In this document: piece by piece, positions 62,155 to 64,000 of the stretch | How positions within the stretch are numbered: the stretch's first letter is position 1 | Layout: the number at the start of each line of letters is the position of its first letter | Notes under the pieces: generated by a model | Database searches by the model: none | What the model was told of the DNA's origin: nothing | The model's input: the letters and a program-made list of their open reading frames with translations, nothing else | Translations under genes and position numbers: made by a program | Assembly (NCBI GenBank): GCA_003260075.1 | Contig: QLIY01000795.1 | Coordinates: 11,099-75,098, forward strand | Direction of reading: 5' to 3' | Length of the DNA stretch: 64,000 nt | DNA from: Phallusia mammillata | Lineage: Eukaryota; Chordata; Ascidiacea; Phlebobranchia; Ascidiidae

Positions 62155-63487
62155 TTTTCTTTCACCACGGGACGCTATTTTAAAAAGGAGTAGTTCCTCT
62201 TCGTTTCATAGAAAAGTATTGTATCAGCGCGTTTAGTACCATCAGGTTTTACCCCGTCTTATGTTTGCTAACATATACCCGACGGTAAATGCAGCTGCCT
62301 GCTCTAAACGCAATGCCGGTTGTCACATTATTCTCTCAGTGAACTACCTTACAGGCAAAAAAACACGGGTTTCAGTGTTTTCATATGAATTTTTTTTATT
62401 TCTTTTTTTAACTCTTTATTTACCTTGATAAGACTCGCCTATTGTCTGGAAACTGGCTATAAAACCTACACTTCAGACGAGCACCAACCTTTAAATTTAA
62501 CTCCCTCTTTTGGGTGTAAAATTTTACAAAACCACCGTGTATTTCTCCAGTTGTGAGTTCCTGCTGCAGAGAAAGGGACCCGACTTCGTCCATCGCATGG
62601 TTTCATTGTTTCCCAATTTACCCCGGCCCCAGTTGCGAGGAGCTGGGTTAGATGTCCCCCCGATGCTGGGTGAACGTAGAGGTCAATCAGAGGTCAACAG
62701 ACCACCCCCACAGATCATTGACCCACAGGTGAAATTTTGATGTCAATGACATTTGTGTGGTCACATTAGTCATTAAAGGTTACTGAACGCGCATGTATCA
62801 AATCATGTCGAATATTTGTCCGGCGCGTGTTTAGCATCCAGCAGTTGCACAGTGGCTAAAATGTCTGGAATGTGTCTGGAATGAATTGCACTGACCACGA
62901 TTATTTAAACAACGTAAATTCCACACATTCTTACCTGCTATGTTCATAGTTACTTAGCTTTCGTCACTCGACTTGCTTTTGCCGCGTTTTTTGTGTGTTT
63001 TATCGCCTTTGTTTCTTTGTAACAACTTTGTGTTTTCAATCTTTGTCATTACCCTGATGAAGGTGTCTCGTATGGAACGTCGAAATTCGGCTTGTTACTA
63101 ACAACTGCTGGAAAAGCTACATATTTGTTGAACCATTGTTACAGTTTTTATCCACACACTTTCACCTGATTTGTGCAAAACGGTTTATTCTCATTGGCTC
63201 AGCTTAATCTGTTGTAAAAATCTCCGAAAAGCAACATTTTTTACAACTTAGAACAATTCATCTGCGATTTATTCAAAACGAACTATTTGAAAATCTCATT
63301 CCCACTTGTTTTTCGATACCGGAGTTGTTCATAATTTCAGTTTGTTACCCTAGAAATATTTTCTTCCTCTTCAGGAGGATCTAAGGCGGGAAGAAGAGAG
63401 AGTGAACGTTGCCATGAGAACAGATGTTGCGAGAGCCGCGTTGGACATGGGATTTGAACTCCGGACCGTTCGAGGTGTTATCAGAAG
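53220..63487 (+). CDS. Inhibitor of apoptosis protein (IAP): novel N-terminus, three BIRs, UBA-like; 3' end off window
   Basis: Exons, every joint phase-consistent: 53220-53277, 54086-54427, 54492-54627, 55565-55741, 56447-56559, 57231-57277, 57676-57760, 57839-57897, 58487-58569, 59034-59219, 59625-59739, 60235-60388, 61676-61775, 62551-62728, 63375-63487; about 648 residues so far. Residues 1-178: unrecognised, mostly helical. BIR1 (about 195-270): [16 protein letters not shown], then W and WHREDC. BIR2 (about 365-428): CFSC and [12 protein letters not shown]3 (about 484-560): VKCWYC and EHAKWFPTC, with GLQNW like the peptide groove of XIAP and cIAP1, then CEFLLQRKG. Exon 15: [22 protein letters not shown]-like as in cIAPs (ubiquitin binding). 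IAPs bind caspases or their antagonists and act as E3 ligases; a RING would follow. Introns hold the only homopolymer (C, 62120-62154), so this copy is the best preserved. Confidence 0.93.
53325..53830 (+). repeat. Conserved intron 1 block of IAP family
   Basis: Aligns with 13085-13490 (ccagcacattaaaatc, aggaaagaacgaaat), defining a duplication of at least 1.2 kb from promoter through exon 2 between copy 1 and the intact gene. Confidence 0.8.
59525..59578 (-). mobile_element. tRNA-like B-box remnant
   Basis: The minus strand has gtgggttcgaaacccac next to ctagctagg. No complete cloverleaf can be folded, so it is a SINE or tRNA relic in intron 10. Confidence 0.35.
60486..60585 (+). mobile_element. 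tRNA-like SINE remnant in intron 12
   Basis: ttaagccggtcttccaaaca resembles an A-box region and gtgggttcgaatccttcgc a B box, about 55 bases apart. The sequence differs from the MADN-intron SINE, so this is a second family or an old tRNA pseudogene. Confidence 0.45.
62120..62154. other. 35-C run in IAP intron 13
   Basis: Preceded by tagttctct and followed by ttttctttc. It may be a true pyrimidine tract or another fill. There is no coding effect. Confidence 0.6.
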
Positions 63488-64000
63488 GTGAATGTCGGAA
63501 TCAAATCTTTCTGTGTAAACATTTAATAACTGTGTGCTTTGAGATGTTTGTTTTTGGGCTTTAGTGGCAGAAAACGGGTTTGAATGAAAAGCTGGAAACT
63601 ATTTTTACTAAAAGCAGCCAAAAGCAGAAGTCTTGCCTATCGCGACATGTTTCCAAATCAACTTTTTGGCACGTGATTTTAGCCTGCAAAGTTTCCTGCG
63701 AAAAAAGTCCCAATTTGTTATTGTTTCACGAGCTTAAAAAGTTTGTGTTGCATTTTCGGTTTATATCGTGCTTTAACTGTCGGTAGTAATTGCATACATC
63801 ATTAATCTGTGCGAAAACGCAGCACAACCCTAAAATAAAAAATCATTAGTTCGATTTGCACCATCCTCTACGGAGTCTACGCGGAACAACAGTTGGTTTA
63901 ATGGACGTATGTAACCAAACATGCCAAATACAGTTTATTCTATCAACCCTTTGTTTATTTAAACAACAAGAGCATGTTTTGTGATGGAAACCTCATTACG
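63488..64000 (+). other. IAP intron 15, no exon seen
   Basis: AT-rich. The gene continues off the window. The 68-codon frame at 63580-63786 has no IAP similarity. Confidence 0.5.

Overview
The window is eukaryotic and looks like the genome of a solitary ascidian such as Ciona. It is AT-rich, genes are split into many short exons by short gt..ag introns, homologues are animal proteins (IAP/BIRC, RIPK-like kinase, PARP14-type ADP-ribosyltransferase), and hAT-derived MITEs and tRNA-derived SINEs fill the intergenic space. The species assignment is inference. About 30 pure G or C runs (10 to 92 bases) and six single Ns break the sequence. Comparing duplicated segments inside the window shows that many of these runs stand where other sequence should be, so they are best read as assembly artefacts.

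Layout on the + strand. 0.46-1.2 kb: last exons of a PARP catalytic domain. 1.86-3.25 kb: a large minisatellite. 4.4-10.8 kb: a non-RD, RIPK-like kinase gene with Ser/Gln-rich linker exons and a TPR-like C-terminal exon. 12.6-43.3 kb: an array in which broken copies of an IAP (BIR) gene alternate with copies of a small unknown multi-exon gene, here called the MADN family. Both carry old SINE insertions, and parts of the array are present twice because of assembly or haplotype duplication. 43.4-52.8 kb: repeat-rich, with a palindrome of about 2.9 kb and several MITEs whose empty sites are visible in the paired copy. 52.9-63.5 kb: the most complete IAP gene, 15 exons in consistent phase: a novel N-terminal region, BIR1, BIR2, BIR3, a UBA-like segment, then off the window edge, where a RING would be expected.

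Known roles of the families (IAPs inhibit caspases and tune immune signalling; RIPK-like non-RD kinases and PARP14-type enzymes act in innate immunity) suggest a cell-death or immunity cluster that has grown by tandem duplication. The least explained part is the MADN family. Three of its copies keep Asp-Ala-(Val/Ile/Met)-Pro at the end of exon 2, which resembles a hidden IAP-binding motif and lies next to BIR genes. BIR3 of the complete IAP keeps most of the groove that binds such motifs. That functional link is a hypothesis.
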